From Corynebacterium argentoratense DSM 44202 (GTDB lineage: Bacteria > Actinomycetota > Actinomycetes > Mycobacteriales > Mycobacteriaceae), in contig NC_022198.1 in NCBI RefSeq assembly GCF_000590555.1, positions 62,001-126,000 on the forward strand: a DNA stretch of 64,000 nt. Reading direction: 5' to 3'. Below, one piece after another: positions 1 to 7,762 of the stretch. Positions within the stretch are counted from its first letter, which is position 1. Every line of letters begins with the position of its first letter. The translations under genes were made by a program, and so were the position numbers. The notes under the pieces are model-generated. The model was given only the letters and a program-made list of their open reading frames with translations. It was not told where the DNA came from and made no database searches.

Positions 1-921
1 GATGATGAGAAGCCGCAGGAGGGGTTTGATGCTGTGGTCGAAAACGACGGCGAACAGCGCCGCCATGACGCAGACGGAGAGCGCGACGACGGCGGTAAAC
101 AGGGTGTACATGGCGGCGGACACACCGATGTAGAGGGTGAGTCCGATGAGTGGCCAGAGGCTGCCGGTGAGTGCTCGGCGCATCATGACGGTGGCGGCGG
201 GTACGCCCATGGTGATGATGGCGGCGTAGGGTTCGTCGGCGCTCATGACGATGGTGATGGAAGTGGTGACGAGGGCGATGCCACTGGCGACGGTGAGGCT
301 ACCGCAGATGCGCTGCCAGACGGGGACGAGGATGCTGCCCGCGGTGGCGAGGGAGATCAGCGCCCAGGGTTGGAACACTTCCCAACCGGCGAGGCCCAGG
401 AGGTTCGCAAGTCGACCGCCAATCCAGAACCATGCCCCTGGGTAGTAGGAGGGCATGTCGATGTAGTTCATGTCGGATAAGTGGATGGTGTAGCCCATCC
501 AGGTGAGGAATTGGGTGCGGAAACCCTGGTCCACGTTGATCCCGTCGAGGTAGAGGCGGGTCGCGGATAGGGGGATACCGAGGGTGGTGATCACCAGCGC
601 GGCGGGGGAGAGGTAGAGGACTGCGTGACAGAACAGTGTGTAGGGGCGGGTGCGGCGTTTGTGCCCGAGTACGGCGCAGCCGCTGGCGACGGCGACGATG
701 ATGACGGCACCGGCGGTGGCCAGTGCTTTGGTTTGTTCTGAGTTCGCGAACGCGGGGAGGCTGGTGGTTTTGAGGATTTTCCAGGCCAGGAGGGTGAGGA
801 TGGCGGCGCCTAGGCCTGCCGCGAGGATCCCGAGGAGGGTGCGGGGCATGTCATGACGGTCGAGGTCGTAGTCCTCGCAGACGCTGCGGGCGGGCAGGCG
901 GAGTGGCGTGGAAGGCGTCAT
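1..921 (-). CDS. aftA: Galactan 5-O-arabinofuranosyltransferase AftA (N-terminal 307 codons; runs off left edge)
   Basis: AftA is the GT-C family membrane transferase that adds the first arabinofuranose from decaprenyl-phospho-arabinose to the galactan. Reading the minus strand from ATG at 921 gives an open frame to base 1 with no stop. It has a hydrophilic start, several membrane segments, and an extracytoplasmic stretch reading GINVDQGFRTQFL and then DMNYIDMPSYYPGAWFW, which I recognise as the AftA-type acceptor/donor loop. The gene starts 66 bp after dprE2 on the same strand, so it is probably co-transcribed with dprE1-dprE2, whose product it uses. The C-terminal half lies outside the window. 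Family assignment is from motif memory plus gene order. Confidence 0.9.
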   Translation of the reverse strand, partial: MTPSTPLRLPARSVCEDYDLDRHDMPRTLLGILAAGLGAAILTLLAWKILKTTSLPAFANSEQTKALATAGAVIIVAVASGCAVLGHKRRTRPYTLFCHAVLYLSPAALVITTLGIPLSATRLYLDGINVDQGFRTQFLTWMGYTIHLSDMNYIDMPSYYPGAWFWIGGRLANLLGLAGWEVFQPWALISLATAGSILVPVWQRICGSLTVASGIALVTTSITIVMSADEPYAAIITMGVPAATVMMRRALTGSLWPLIGLTLYIGVSAAMYTLFTAVVALSVCVMAALFAVVFDHSIKPLLRLLII

Positions 922-987
922 GGTGTTTTACTTTACCGCCCCACCAGCGCGGTTTCGTGTACTGGTGGGCGGCGGAACAACCGTGGT

Positions 988-1749
988 TTAGAACGGGAGT
1001 TTGCGGAAGATGGGCTTGGGGATGTGCTGGAGGACCATCATCACGTATTGGAAGAGGGGGTGGACCCACACGGTGTCTTTTTTATTAATGACGCCGTCCA
1101 CTACAGCCTTGGCGACATCCTCACGGTCGACGGTGAGCGGCGCTTCTTCAACATCGGCGCTCATCTTGGTGCGGACTTGGCCGGGGCGGACGAGGAGCAC
1201 GCGGGCACCGAACTCGCGAAGGGCTTCGCCGAGTTGTTCGTAGAAGCCGTCGAATCCTGCTTTGGTGGAGCCATAGACGAAGTTGGAGCGGCGAACTTTA
1301 ACACCGGCGACGGAGCTGAGTGCGACGATGGTGCCGTGGCGTTGGGCTTTCATCTTTTGGCCCAGCAGCACGCCAACGCTGACGCCACCGGTGTAGTTGA
1401 TTTGTGCAGATGCGACTGCTTTTTCTTGGTTTTGCCACAGTTCTTCGGCATCACCGAGGGTACCGAATGCGACGATCGCGACGTCAACTTCGCCGTGTTC
1501 CCACGCGGCGTCAATAACCTTTGGGTGTGAGGAGAAGTCGGTGGCGTCGAAGTCGATGACGTTGACAGCGGTGGCACCGGCGGCCTCGATTTTTTTGACC
1601 GCGGCGTCGAGGTGACTGGAGGTTTTGCGGGCTGCGAGAGTGACGGTGGCGGAGCCGGAGGAGAGGAATTCTTCGACGATTGCCAGGCCGATGTCTGAAG
1701 TTCCGCCCAGCAGGAGGATGTGTTGAGGTTTGCCGACGGCGTTAATCAT
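988..1749 (-). CDS. dprE2: Decaprenylphosphoryl-2-keto-ribose reductase DprE2
   Basis: DprE2 is the NADH-dependent short-chain dehydrogenase that performs the second half of the epimerisation of decaprenyl-phospho-ribose to decaprenyl-phospho-arabinose. The 253-residue protein has the SDR nucleotide motif GGTSDIG near the N-terminus, an SS pair (ALSSVAG) and the YGSTK catalytic Tyr/Lys signature. It lies 118 bp downstream of dprE1 on the same strand and upstream of aftA, the conserved order for this pathway. The length matches the family. The chosen ATG (MINAVGKPQ) directly precedes the Rossmann motif. Confidence 0.95.
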   Translation of the reverse strand: MINAVGKPQHILLLGGTSDIGLAIVEEFLSSGSATVTLAARKTSSHLDAAVKKIEAAGATAVNVIDFDATDFSSHPKVIDAAWEHGEVDVAIVAFGTLGDAEELWQNQEKAVASAQINYTGGVSVGVLLGQKMKAQRHGTIVALSSVAGVKVRRSNFVYGSTKAGFDGFYEQLGEALREFGARVLLVRPGQVRTKMSADVEEAPLTVDREDVAKAVVDGVINKKDTVWVHPLFQYVMMVLQHIPKPIFRKLPF

Positions 1750-1867
1750 GAATGGTGTCCTTTTAGATTATTGACGATCGAATAGCGATTGTGAACGGTT
1801 GAACGTCCTGGTTGTTGGTGACCGGCAGGGTTGTAGCCGGTGACCAACGAAGGCCTATACGGGCTGT

Positions 1868-3340
1868 TTAGAGCTGCAGGCGACGCGACATGTCGGAGGC
1901 GAAGACGCCGTGGGGGTCGATCGCGTTGCGGGTCTTCAGCCAGCCGTCGAGCTCGGGGTACATTTTGTGGAAGTTTTCCGCGGAGGTGCGGGATTCCTTA
2001 GCGAGGTAGAGGCGGCCACCGAATTCCATGACGCGTTTGTCGAGTTCGTCGAGGAATGCGCCAAGGCCGGGTTTGATGGGGAAGTCCACGCAGACGTTCC
2101 AGCCGGGCATCGGGAAGGACAAGGGGGCCTTATTGCCTTCGCCGAACAGCTTGAACACGTTGAGAGCCGAGTAGTGGCCGCTGCTTTGGATATCGCGGAT
2201 GATTTCCTTGAAGGGTTCCACTGCTTCGCGCGGGACGATGAATTGGTACTGGAGGAAGCCCTTGGAGCCGTAGCCGCGGTTCCATTCACCAATGAGGTCG
2301 AGGGGTTGATAGAACTGCGTGAGGTTCTGCACCTTGTTTTTGTAAGTGCCGGACTTTAGCCACCACAGTTCGCCGACGGCAATCATGGACAGCTTGTTCA
2401 TGGTGAAGTTCGGGAAGATATCCGGAACCGTGATCAGCTGCGGGGCATTGAACTTGAGGGGCTGTTTCGCCAGTTTGGGTGAGAGTTCTTCCAGCTGGGC
2501 CAGGGTGGCTAGCGAGCCGCGGGAAATGGCGGCGCGGCCCAGTTTGGGTTCCGGGGAAATGGCGTCGAACCACGCGGAGGAGTAGGTGTAGTTCTTCTCG
2601 GAACCATCGGAGTGGAATTCGATGGTTGCATCGAGGTTCGGGGTGAGGTCACCGTCTGCGATGAAGTAGGCGGTTTCGGTGCGCGTCATTTTAATTTGTG
2701 CACGCAGGATGATGCCGGTCAGGCCCATTCCGCCCACAGTGGCCCAGAAGAGCTCCCCATTGGGATCGTCGGGGGTGCCGTTGGGCTCGAGGTGGAGGAC
2801 GCGGCCGTCAGCGACGAGCAGTTCCATTGATACGACGTGGTTGCCGAAGGAGCCCGCGGAGTGGTGGTTTTTGCCGTGAATGTCCGGGCCGATCGCGCCG
2901 CCGATGGTGACCTGGCGGGTGCCGGGCAGTACAGGAACCCACAGGCCGTACGGCAGTGCGGCCTTCATCAGCTGGTCGAGGGTGACGCCGCCGTCAACGT
3001 CCACGATGGCGGTTTCGGTGTCGATAGAGTGGATGACGTTCAGCGGCTGCATGTCGACTACGACGCCGCCGGCATTTTGTGCAGGGTCACCGTAAGAGCG
3101 GCCCATGCCACGGGCGATGATGCCGCGCTTGAGGTGGTCTGGCTTTTCCGAGTTTTGGTCCGCTACCAGCTTGACGGCTTCGATGATTTTCTCGACGTCG
3201 GGGGTGGAAAGTACCTCGGCGGTGGTCGGGGCGGTGCGGCCCCAGCCTGTGAGCTTGCGAGCTTCTGTGTTCAAGCTGCCGTGGGCACCGTGCGAAGCTT
3301 CTTGAGCGACGGTGCTGGTCGTGCTTGTGTTGCTAGTCAT
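1868..3340 (-). CDS. dprE1: Decaprenylphosphoryl-beta-D-ribose 2-oxidase DprE1
   Basis: DprE1 is the FAD-dependent oxidase that converts decaprenyl-phospho-ribose to the 2-keto intermediate used by DprE2. The 490-residue protein shows the FAD-binding segments [16 protein letters not shown] and [20 protein letters not shown] of the vanillyl-alcohol-oxidase fold. The residue attacked by benzothiazinone-type inhibitors in M. tuberculosis (Cys387 there) is kept: Cys417 in [10 protein letters not shown]. The ATG at 3340 has an AGGAAA-type ribosome site. The first 30 or so residues are Thr/Ser/Ala-rich and poorly structured. It is the first gene of a dprE1-dprE2-aftA transcription unit. Confidence 0.96.
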   Translation of the reverse strand: MTSNTSTTSTVAQEASHGAHGSLNTEARKLTGWGRTAPTTAEVLSTPDVEKIIEAVKLVADQNSEKPDHLKRGIIARGMGRSYGDPAQNAGGVVVDMQPLNVIHSIDTETAIVDVDGGVTLDQLMKAALPYGLWVPVLPGTRQVTIGGAIGPDIHGKNHHSAGSFGNHVVSMELLVADGRVLHLEPNGTPDDPNGELFWATVGGMGLTGIILRAQIKMTRTETAYFIADGDLTPNLDATIEFHSDGSEKNYTYSSAWFDAISPEPKLGRAAISRGSLATLAQLEELSPKLAKQPLKFNAPQLITVPDIFPNFTMNKLSMIAVGELWWLKSGTYKNKVQNLTQFYQPLDLIGEWNRGYGSKGFLQYQFIVPREAVEPFKEIIRDIQSSGHYSALNVFKLFGEGNKAPLSFPMPGWNVCVDFPIKPGLGAFLDELDKRVMEFGGRLYLAKESRTSAENFHKMYPELDGWLKTRNAIDPHGVFASDMSRRLQL

Positions 3341-3685
3341 TGTTTCCTAGGCTACCCGCTTTTTGTTGCTAGTTGGTTGTCGGCGCCTAGGGGCACGGGA
3401 GTGTGTTGTGTTGGAGGTTGGGCTTGGTATCAGGTTGGGGGAGCTAGGCGGGCGCGTGGATGTGTTCCACGACCCGATTGGAGGTAACAGAAGGGGCGAA
3501 AGTTAACTTTTGGGGTGTTTGTTGCAGATTTTGTAGAAAATTTTTTATGCCGGTCGACCTGCGAAAACGGAGATTTCTTCAAAATTTTTTCGCTCAGGCT
3601 GAAACATTTTCGAATCCTGATCGATAGAGTGGGTGAAGGACGGCGCGGCCGGCAAGAGGCCCGCCAACACATGAAAGGACTCGAT
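3341..3685. other. AT-rich intergenic region between dprE1 and the small peptide genes
   Basis: These 345 bases separate the divergent dprE1 and peptide genes, so promoters for both should lie here. I see a 12-bp perfect palindrome AAAGTTAACTTT at 3499-3510 followed by AT-rich DNA (about 3520-3600), unlike the GC-rich surroundings. No convincing reading frame is present. The palindrome is a candidate operator only because of its position. Confidence 0.4.
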
Positions 3686-3805
3686 ATGACCGAGCTCATC
3701 CAGGACATCGCTAAGGTTTTCACCAGCCTCTTCGCTCACTCCTCCGGCATCGCAACCCAGTTCGTTGCAGACGTCACCAAGTTCCTGACCACCTTCTCCA
3801 AGTAA
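3686..3805 (+). CDS. Small amphipathic peptide 1, PorA/PorH-like (39 aa)
   Basis: The 39-residue peptide begins MTELIQDIAKVFTSLF and ends FLTTFSK. It has no signal peptide. Hydrophobic residues recur every three to four positions, as expected for an amphipathic helix. An AAAGGA ribosome site lies 6 nt before the ATG at 3686; an upstream in-frame ATG at 3671 overlaps that site, so I prefer 3686. The next gene encodes a related 38-residue peptide. Size, lack of signal sequence, helical amphipathicity and tandem arrangement resemble the corynebacterial outer-membrane channel peptides PorA and PorH, which are 40-60 residues and O-mycoloylated. I cannot show sequence homology. Alternatives are PSM-like or other secreted helical peptides. 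Confidence 0.65.
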   Translation: MTELIQDIAKVFTSLFAHSSGIATQFVADVTKFLTTFSK

Positions 3806-3846
3806 TTTCCGGACGCTAGTCCAAAGATTTTCCTGAAAGGATTACC

Positions 3847-3963
3847 ATGAACGACCTTCTCAACAACTTCGTGAACATCTTCACCCACCTCGGCAATGGT
3901 GTTCTTAACGCTCTCAAGGATCTCATCAGCAACATTGGTGCTGTGTTCACCTCCTCCAAGTAA
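3847..3963 (+). CDS. Small amphipathic peptide 2, PorA/PorH-like (38 aa)
   Basis: The 38-residue peptide begins MNDLLNNFVNIFTHLG and ends GAVFTSSK. An AAAGGA ribosome site lies 5 nt before the ATG, as in the preceding gene 41 bp upstream. The two peptides align over their first 15 positions with conservative changes (M-T/N-E/D-L-I/L-Q/N ... F-T) and share a C-terminal Ser-Lys, so they probably arose by duplication. The strong hairpin terminator 31 bp downstream suggests the pair is one short, highly expressed transcript. Two-component channels (PorA plus PorH) are known in corynebacteria, which makes that role plausible. The function is inferred, not shown. Confidence 0.65.
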   Translation: MNDLLNNFVNIFTHLGNGVLNALKDLISNIGAVFTSSK

Positions 3964-3994
3964 TTTCTTGGACAGGGTGCAAAGCCCTGCATGA

Positions 3995-4030
3995 AAAGTG
4001 CCCCGCTGGGTTTTCCCAGCGGGGCACTTT
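3995..4030 (+). terminator. Rho-independent terminator of the peptide pair
   Basis: A perfect 16-bp stem (AAAGTGCCCCGCTGGG) with a TTTT loop, followed by pyrimidine-rich DNA. Confidence 0.9.
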
Positions 4031-4047
4031 CGTCTTTATTCTCAGGC

Positions 4048-4136
4048 GTGCCAAAAAGTGTGCATCTTGGCCTACTGCCGCAGCATTTCCCCAGGTCGCG
4101 GTCTTCTAGGTGGTCAAGATGCACACTTTTTGGCAC
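4048..4136 (+). repeat. Palindromic element PE1 (conserved-loop family)
   Basis: A 22-bp perfect inverted repeat (4048-4069 and 4115-4136; arm starts GTGCCAAAAAGTGTGCATC) encloses a 45-nt loop containing TTTCCCCAGGTCGC. The same loop motif occurs, with small changes, in five other palindromes in this window. It follows directly after a strong terminator, so it is not needed to end the upstream transcript. Confidence 0.8.
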
Positions 4137-4147
4137 AACCACTTTGT

Positions 4148-4372
4148 TTAGAGGTCCATGATGGTTCGGATCTCCTCCGGGAGCTCCTCCTGTGAAGAAA
4201 TCTGCGGTCCCAAATAGGCATTAAGGATCTCATACACGCGCGTCCGGCTGGCACTGTCCAAGATGGGCAGCTCCTGCGCCATCATCATGGTCATCTCGTT
4301 ACTGAGCGGAGTGTTGGTTTTCTCCGCAGCCATGTGGACCGACTCTTGGGTCTTCTTCTTGAAACCGAACAT
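4148..4372 (-). CDS. Small hypothetical protein downstream of the GtrA gene (74 aa)
   Basis: The minus-strand frame from ATG 4372 encodes MFGFKKKTQE... ending EEIRTIMDL. The sequence is acidic and Met-rich in the middle (MTMMMAQELPILD), with no membrane segment or known motif. It starts 10 bp after the gtrA-like stop, so it is probably the last gene of the wzm-wzt-glfT1-gtrA transcript. A longer reading frame exists upstream but would overlap gtrA. I do not recognise the family. Confidence 0.6.
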   Translation of the reverse strand: MFGFKKKTQESVHMAAEKTNTPLSNEMTMMMAQELPILDSASRTRVYEILNAYLGPQISSQEELPEEIRTIMDL

Positions 4373-4382
4373 GTGTAACACC

Positions 4383-4973
4383 CTACCGCCTGAAGATGAA
4401 CAATCGCTGCACAACAAAATTGATGACGGTCGCCGTGCCCTGCGCCAAAATGAATGCAACGCCTGAAGCGATGACGTCAGGCATCATGTCATCGAGTGCG
4501 TGGTATCCCAGGGTGTAGCCACGGACGTTGACGAAGTAGGTCAACGTGTACAGCAGAGCAACCGCTAGGAAGCGCCGCATGGAGGGTTCTGCTTTGAACG
4601 TCCAGCGGCGGTTGATCATGTAGGCGGTGATGGTGCCTGCAATAAACCCGATGGTGCGGGCGACGTTGGTTGATGTGCCGAAGGCGAACTGGCTGAGCAT
4701 GGTCAGGCCGAGATCGGGGATGGCCGATAGCGCGCCGGAGATGATGAACTTCAGCCCCTGGGTGGACACCTTGTCGGCGGCCTGTTGGGCGTCGGCTTCG
4801 TCCTCGCCGATGAGCAGCGGTGCGGCCGCACCGGTGGCGATCGTCAACTCCAGTTCGTCTTGCATACTGGGCTGCTCAGATTCATGCAGCCCGTGCTGGA
4901 GCGTCTCACCCTGCCCGTGCGCCTGGGTGGGTTCTTGCGCGTCGTCGGGAATGTCCTGTGCCATATCCGCCAT
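4383..4973 (-). CDS. GtrA-family membrane protein (Rv3789-like)
   Basis: This 196-residue protein has an acidic, Gln-rich N-terminal tail of about 70 residues and four hydrophobic segments. The last ones carry the GtrA-type pattern NRRWTFK and VQRLFIFRR. In M. tuberculosis the neighbour of dprE1 is Rv3789, a GtrA protein first proposed to flip decaprenyl-phospho-arabinose and later to help recruit AftA. Its place between dprE1 and glfT1 supports the same role. The extended N-terminal tail is unusual for GtrA proteins. Translation may instead start at an internal site; I see no strong reason to choose one. Confidence 0.85.
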   Translation of the reverse strand: MADMAQDIPDDAQEPTQAHGQGETLQHGLHESEQPSMQDELELTIATGAAAPLLIGEDEADAQQAADKVSTQGLKFIISGALSAIPDLGLTMLSQFAFGTSTNVARTIGFIAGTITAYMINRRWTFKAEPSMRRFLAVALLYTLTYFVNVRGYTLGYHALDDMMPDVIASGVAFILAQGTATVINFVVQRLFIFRR

Positions 4974-5049
4974 CTCTCGTGTACTCGTTATCGCTGGTAG
5001 AGGCCATTGCCGAAGAGGCCGGCTGAACTGTGGCCTAGTGTCCGCCGGG

Positions 5050-5979
5050 CTAGTGTCCGCCGGGTCGCTCGAAGTGCTCTTTGCGCCCCATCTGGTGCAG
5101 CTTCAACCATTGTTTAAAACCGTTGACGTCGCGTCGCTGAACGAGGAAGAACCACGCGAAGCGCGCATATTCTTGCGGTAGCAGACGCCGCATGCCGGGC
5201 TGGTTCATGAGGAACCCGCGGTTGCGGTAGGTGAAGAAGCGTTTGCCTTCGTTGTCTGGGTATTGAGTGTGCATCCGGCCGCCCAGGATCGGTTTAAACT
5301 CATCGGAGCCATCCGGGTGCAGGTAAGCGGCAGACAGGCAGGTGCCGAATTTCAGGCCGCTGCGGCTCAGCCGCCGGTGGTATTCAACTTCATCGCCCCG
5401 GATAAACAGGCGGTAGTCGGGCACACCGATGCGTGCCATTGCGTCAGCGGAAATCAGAGCGCCATTAAACAGTGATGCGATGTTCGGCAGAAAGTCCTGC
5501 TCTTCGACAGGATGCTTGGGGTTGAATAGCTCACTGCGGTAGCGGCGCCATTCAATACCCCTACGCAGCGGGAACGCAAGTTTATCCGGTTCGGCAAGGT
5601 TACAGACCACTGGGGAGACCTCGTCCAAACAGTGCCGGGTTGCGCAGTCCATAAGGGTGGCGAGTACCTCGGTGTTTTCGGGGCGGCCGTCGTCATCGGC
5701 GCACCACACAGCCTCCGCGCCCAAAGCCAAGGCTTGCAAGAAGCCGTAGGCGAAACCACCGGCACCGCCCAAGTTGGTTGCGGAAGGAAGGTAGACGCCG
5801 CGATCCCCCGCGACGTCATTAAGCAAATTGCGAACTGCATCCTCGCAACCATTGTCCACAACAATCACCCACTCAACGGGTCGCGTTTGATTGGCGACGA
5901 CGTCGAGGGATGCGCGCAGCAGGTCAACGCGCTTGTGGGTGACGATCACCGCAGCGACCCGTGAGTCTGCTTTAAGCAT
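5050..5979 (-). CDS. glfT1: Galactofuranosyltransferase GlfT1
   Basis: GlfT1 is the GT2-family enzyme that adds the first two galactofuranose units to the decaprenyl-linked rhamnosyl-GlcNAc primer of arabinogalactan. The protein (309 aa from ATG 5979) shows the GT-A start VAAVIVTHKRVDLLRASL, the donor-site acidic cluster CADDDGRP, a GDEVEYHRRL segment and a Trp-rich C-terminus. The start overlaps the wzt stop by 8 bp (ATGCTTAA), indicating translational coupling. The frame is open much further upstream, but that part only shadows wzt. The neighbours match Rv3781-Rv3783. Confidence 0.92.
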   Translation of the reverse strand: MLKADSRVAAVIVTHKRVDLLRASLDVVANQTRPVEWVIVVDNGCEDAVRNLLNDVAGDRGVYLPSATNLGGAGGFAYGFLQALALGAEAVWCADDDGRPENTEVLATLMDCATRHCLDEVSPVVCNLAEPDKLAFPLRRGIEWRRYRSELFNPKHPVEEQDFLPNIASLFNGALISADAMARIGVPDYRLFIRGDEVEYHRRLSRSGLKFGTCLSAAYLHPDGSDEFKPILGGRMHTQYPDNEGKRFFTYRNRGFLMNQPGMRRLLPQEYARFAWFFLVQRRDVNGFKQWLKLHQMGRKEHFERPGGH

Positions 5980-6784
5980 CGGGGGACTCCTCCAGCTTCT
6001 CTTCTTCCATGCGGGCCAGAAGGCGTCGAACGTGATCGGCTGCGCCTTTACCCTCGTAGGATTCCACAATGTCATCGACGGCACCGGCTTCACGAATGGT
6101 GCCATGGTCCACCCACAGTGCAGAGTCACACAGCTGGGCGAGGAAGTCATTCGAGTGCGACGCAAACACCAAGATTCCGGAGCGTTCCACCAGCTCCTCC
6201 AGACGCTTGCGTGCCTTCGCCATGAACGCGGCGTCAACAGCACCGATACCCTCATCGAGAAGGAGGATCTCCGGTTCGATCGACGTCACCACACCCAACG
6301 CCAAACGGATACGCATACCAGTCGAATACGTGCGCAGAGGCATCGCAAGGTACTCGCCCAGCTCGGAAAACTCCGCAATCTCATCCATCTTCTGCTTCAT
6401 CTGCTTGCGGGTCTGCCCCAAGAACAAGCCGCGGATGATGATGTTTTCGTAGCCGGAAATCTCCGGATCCATACCGACACCCAGGTCAAACACCGGGGCG
6501 ACACGACCGCGAATATGCGCAGAGCCACGAGTCGGTTCATAAATGCCCGACAGCAACCGCAGCAGGGTGGATTTGCCGGCGCCATTATGGCCAACAAGCC
6601 CGACGCGGTCACCCTCGCGCAAATGCAGGTTGATGTCCTTCAACGCCTCAACGACGACAACATTGTCACTATTGCGACCAATGGCGCCGCCCGCGGCACC
6701 CAGGAAGGCCTTCTTCATGGAGCGGGACTTGGCGTCGAAAATGGGAAAATCAACGCACGCGTTATACGTATCGATGGAAACCAT
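5972..6784 (-). CDS. wzt: Galactan exporter ABC ATPase (Wzt-like, Rv3781 type)
   Basis: This is the ATPase subunit of a polysaccharide ABC exporter. The 270 residues contain Walker A GHNGAGKST (65-73), the signature YSTGM (153-157), Walker B EILLLDEG (172-179) and the switch histidine in FASHSN. The N-terminal extension before Walker A is typical of O-antigen-type ATPases. It lies between the permease and glfT1, as in mycobacteria, where the pair is thought to flip lipid-linked galactan to the outer leaflet. The ATG at 6784 is 13 bp after the permease stop. Confidence 0.9.
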   Translation of the reverse strand: MVSIDTYNACVDFPIFDAKSRSMKKAFLGAAGGAIGRNSDNVVVVEALKDINLHLREGDRVGLVGHNGAGKSTLLRLLSGIYEPTRGSAHIRGRVAPVFDLGVGMDPEISGYENIIIRGLFLGQTRKQMKQKMDEIAEFSELGEYLAMPLRTYSTGMRIRLALGVVTSIEPEILLLDEGIGAVDAAFMAKARKRLEELVERSGILVFASHSNDFLAQLCDSALWVDHGTIREAGAVDDIVESYEGKGAADHVRRLLARMEEEKLEESPDA

Positions 6785-6797
6785 GGGTGTTGCCTTC

Positions 6798-7646
6798 CTA
6801 AACCCAGTAGGACACTCGGAAGCGCCACTGCTTCATAGCTAGTAATGCCAGGAGGAGCCCGGCGACGGTGCAGCACAGCACCACAATCCAGTTGAGGGCG
6901 TGGATAGGGGCGCCAATCATCGGAGCACGGATGACTTCCATGTAGTGGTACAGCGGGTTAAGCATGGCAATCTTCGCGCGCTCGCTGACCGCCCCACCCT
7001 GCTCGGTGAGGGTTTGGGTAGTCCACACAATGGGCGTGACATAGAACAGCAGCTGCGTCATCGCCTCCAACAAAGGGGAGACGTCGCGATAGCGCGTGGC
7101 GATGATGCCAAAGAACATGGTCACCCACACCCCGTTGACGATCAACAGCGCCATCGCGGGGATCGCCAGCAGCAGATCCCAACCCAAAGGCCGGGGGAAC
7201 ACCAGCATCAGCACAACCCAGATCACCATGTTGTGCATGAGGAACAGGGCCTGCTTCCACACCAGGCGGTAACAGTGCACCGACAACGCAGAGGGCAACT
7301 GCTTAATCAGGCCCTCATTGTCAATGAAGATGTCAGAACCCTCCTTGATGCATCCAGAAATAAAATTCCACATGATCAAGCCAACGGTAACGTGCGGAAG
7401 GAACTCCGCCACCGGGATTTTAAACAGGACGGAATACAAAAGCCCCAGCGCCAAAGCCATCACACCCGTAGCGATGGTGATCCACAAAGGACCCAGGACG
7501 GAACGCCGGTAGCGCTGCTTGATGTCTTGCCACCCGAGTTGGAGCCACAGCTCATGCTGGCGGAACCCCCTCACCAGGTCGTTAATCGCTGCCGAGAGCG
7601 TCTTTGACTGGGACGGTGGGGAATCCGCGGCGTCAACACGCGTCAT
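6798..7646 (-). CDS. wzm: Galactan exporter ABC permease (Wzm-like, Rv3783 type)
   Basis: This ABC-2 type permease subunit has a cytoplasmic N-terminus, the amphipathic segment LWLQLGWQDIKQRYRRSVLGPLW that is typical of Wzm/TagG proteins, and about six membrane helices. I chose ATG 7646 (MTRVDAADS, 282 aa) over an in-frame start at 7733 because the extra residues would run through the short divergent promoter region. It heads the wzm-wzt-glfT1-gtrA-orf series on the minus strand. Confidence 0.88.
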   Translation of the reverse strand: MTRVDAADSPPSQSKTLSAAINDLVRGFRQHELWLQLGWQDIKQRYRRSVLGPLWITIATGVMALALGLLYSVLFKIPVAEFLPHVTVGLIMWNFISGCIKEGSDIFIDNEGLIKQLPSALSVHCYRLVWKQALFLMHNMVIWVVLMLVFPRPLGWDLLLAIPAMALLIVNGVWVTMFFGIIATRYRDVSPLLEAMTQLLFYVTPIVWTTQTLTEQGGAVSERAKIAMLNPLYHYMEVIRAPMIGAPIHALNWIVVLCCTVAGLLLALLAMKQWRFRVSYWV

Positions 7647-7762
7647 GCGAGCAACGTCGGTTGGGCGGTTGGATGATTGGCCTAGCACAGTGAACCACCC
7701 TAGCCGCAAAGGCCGCTGCCAGGGGAGAAGCACAGCCTTTAAACTCCTGTAAAGTGTCCTGC

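Noticed and set aside
1910..2359. Plus-strand frames opposite dprE1
   Set aside because: Shadow of the dprE1 codons; no ribosome site and no family features.
3671..3685. Earlier start (ATG 3671) for the first small peptide
   Set aside because: It would place the AAAGGA ribosome site inside the coding sequence, whereas the site is ideally spaced for ATG 3686 and is repeated before the second peptide.
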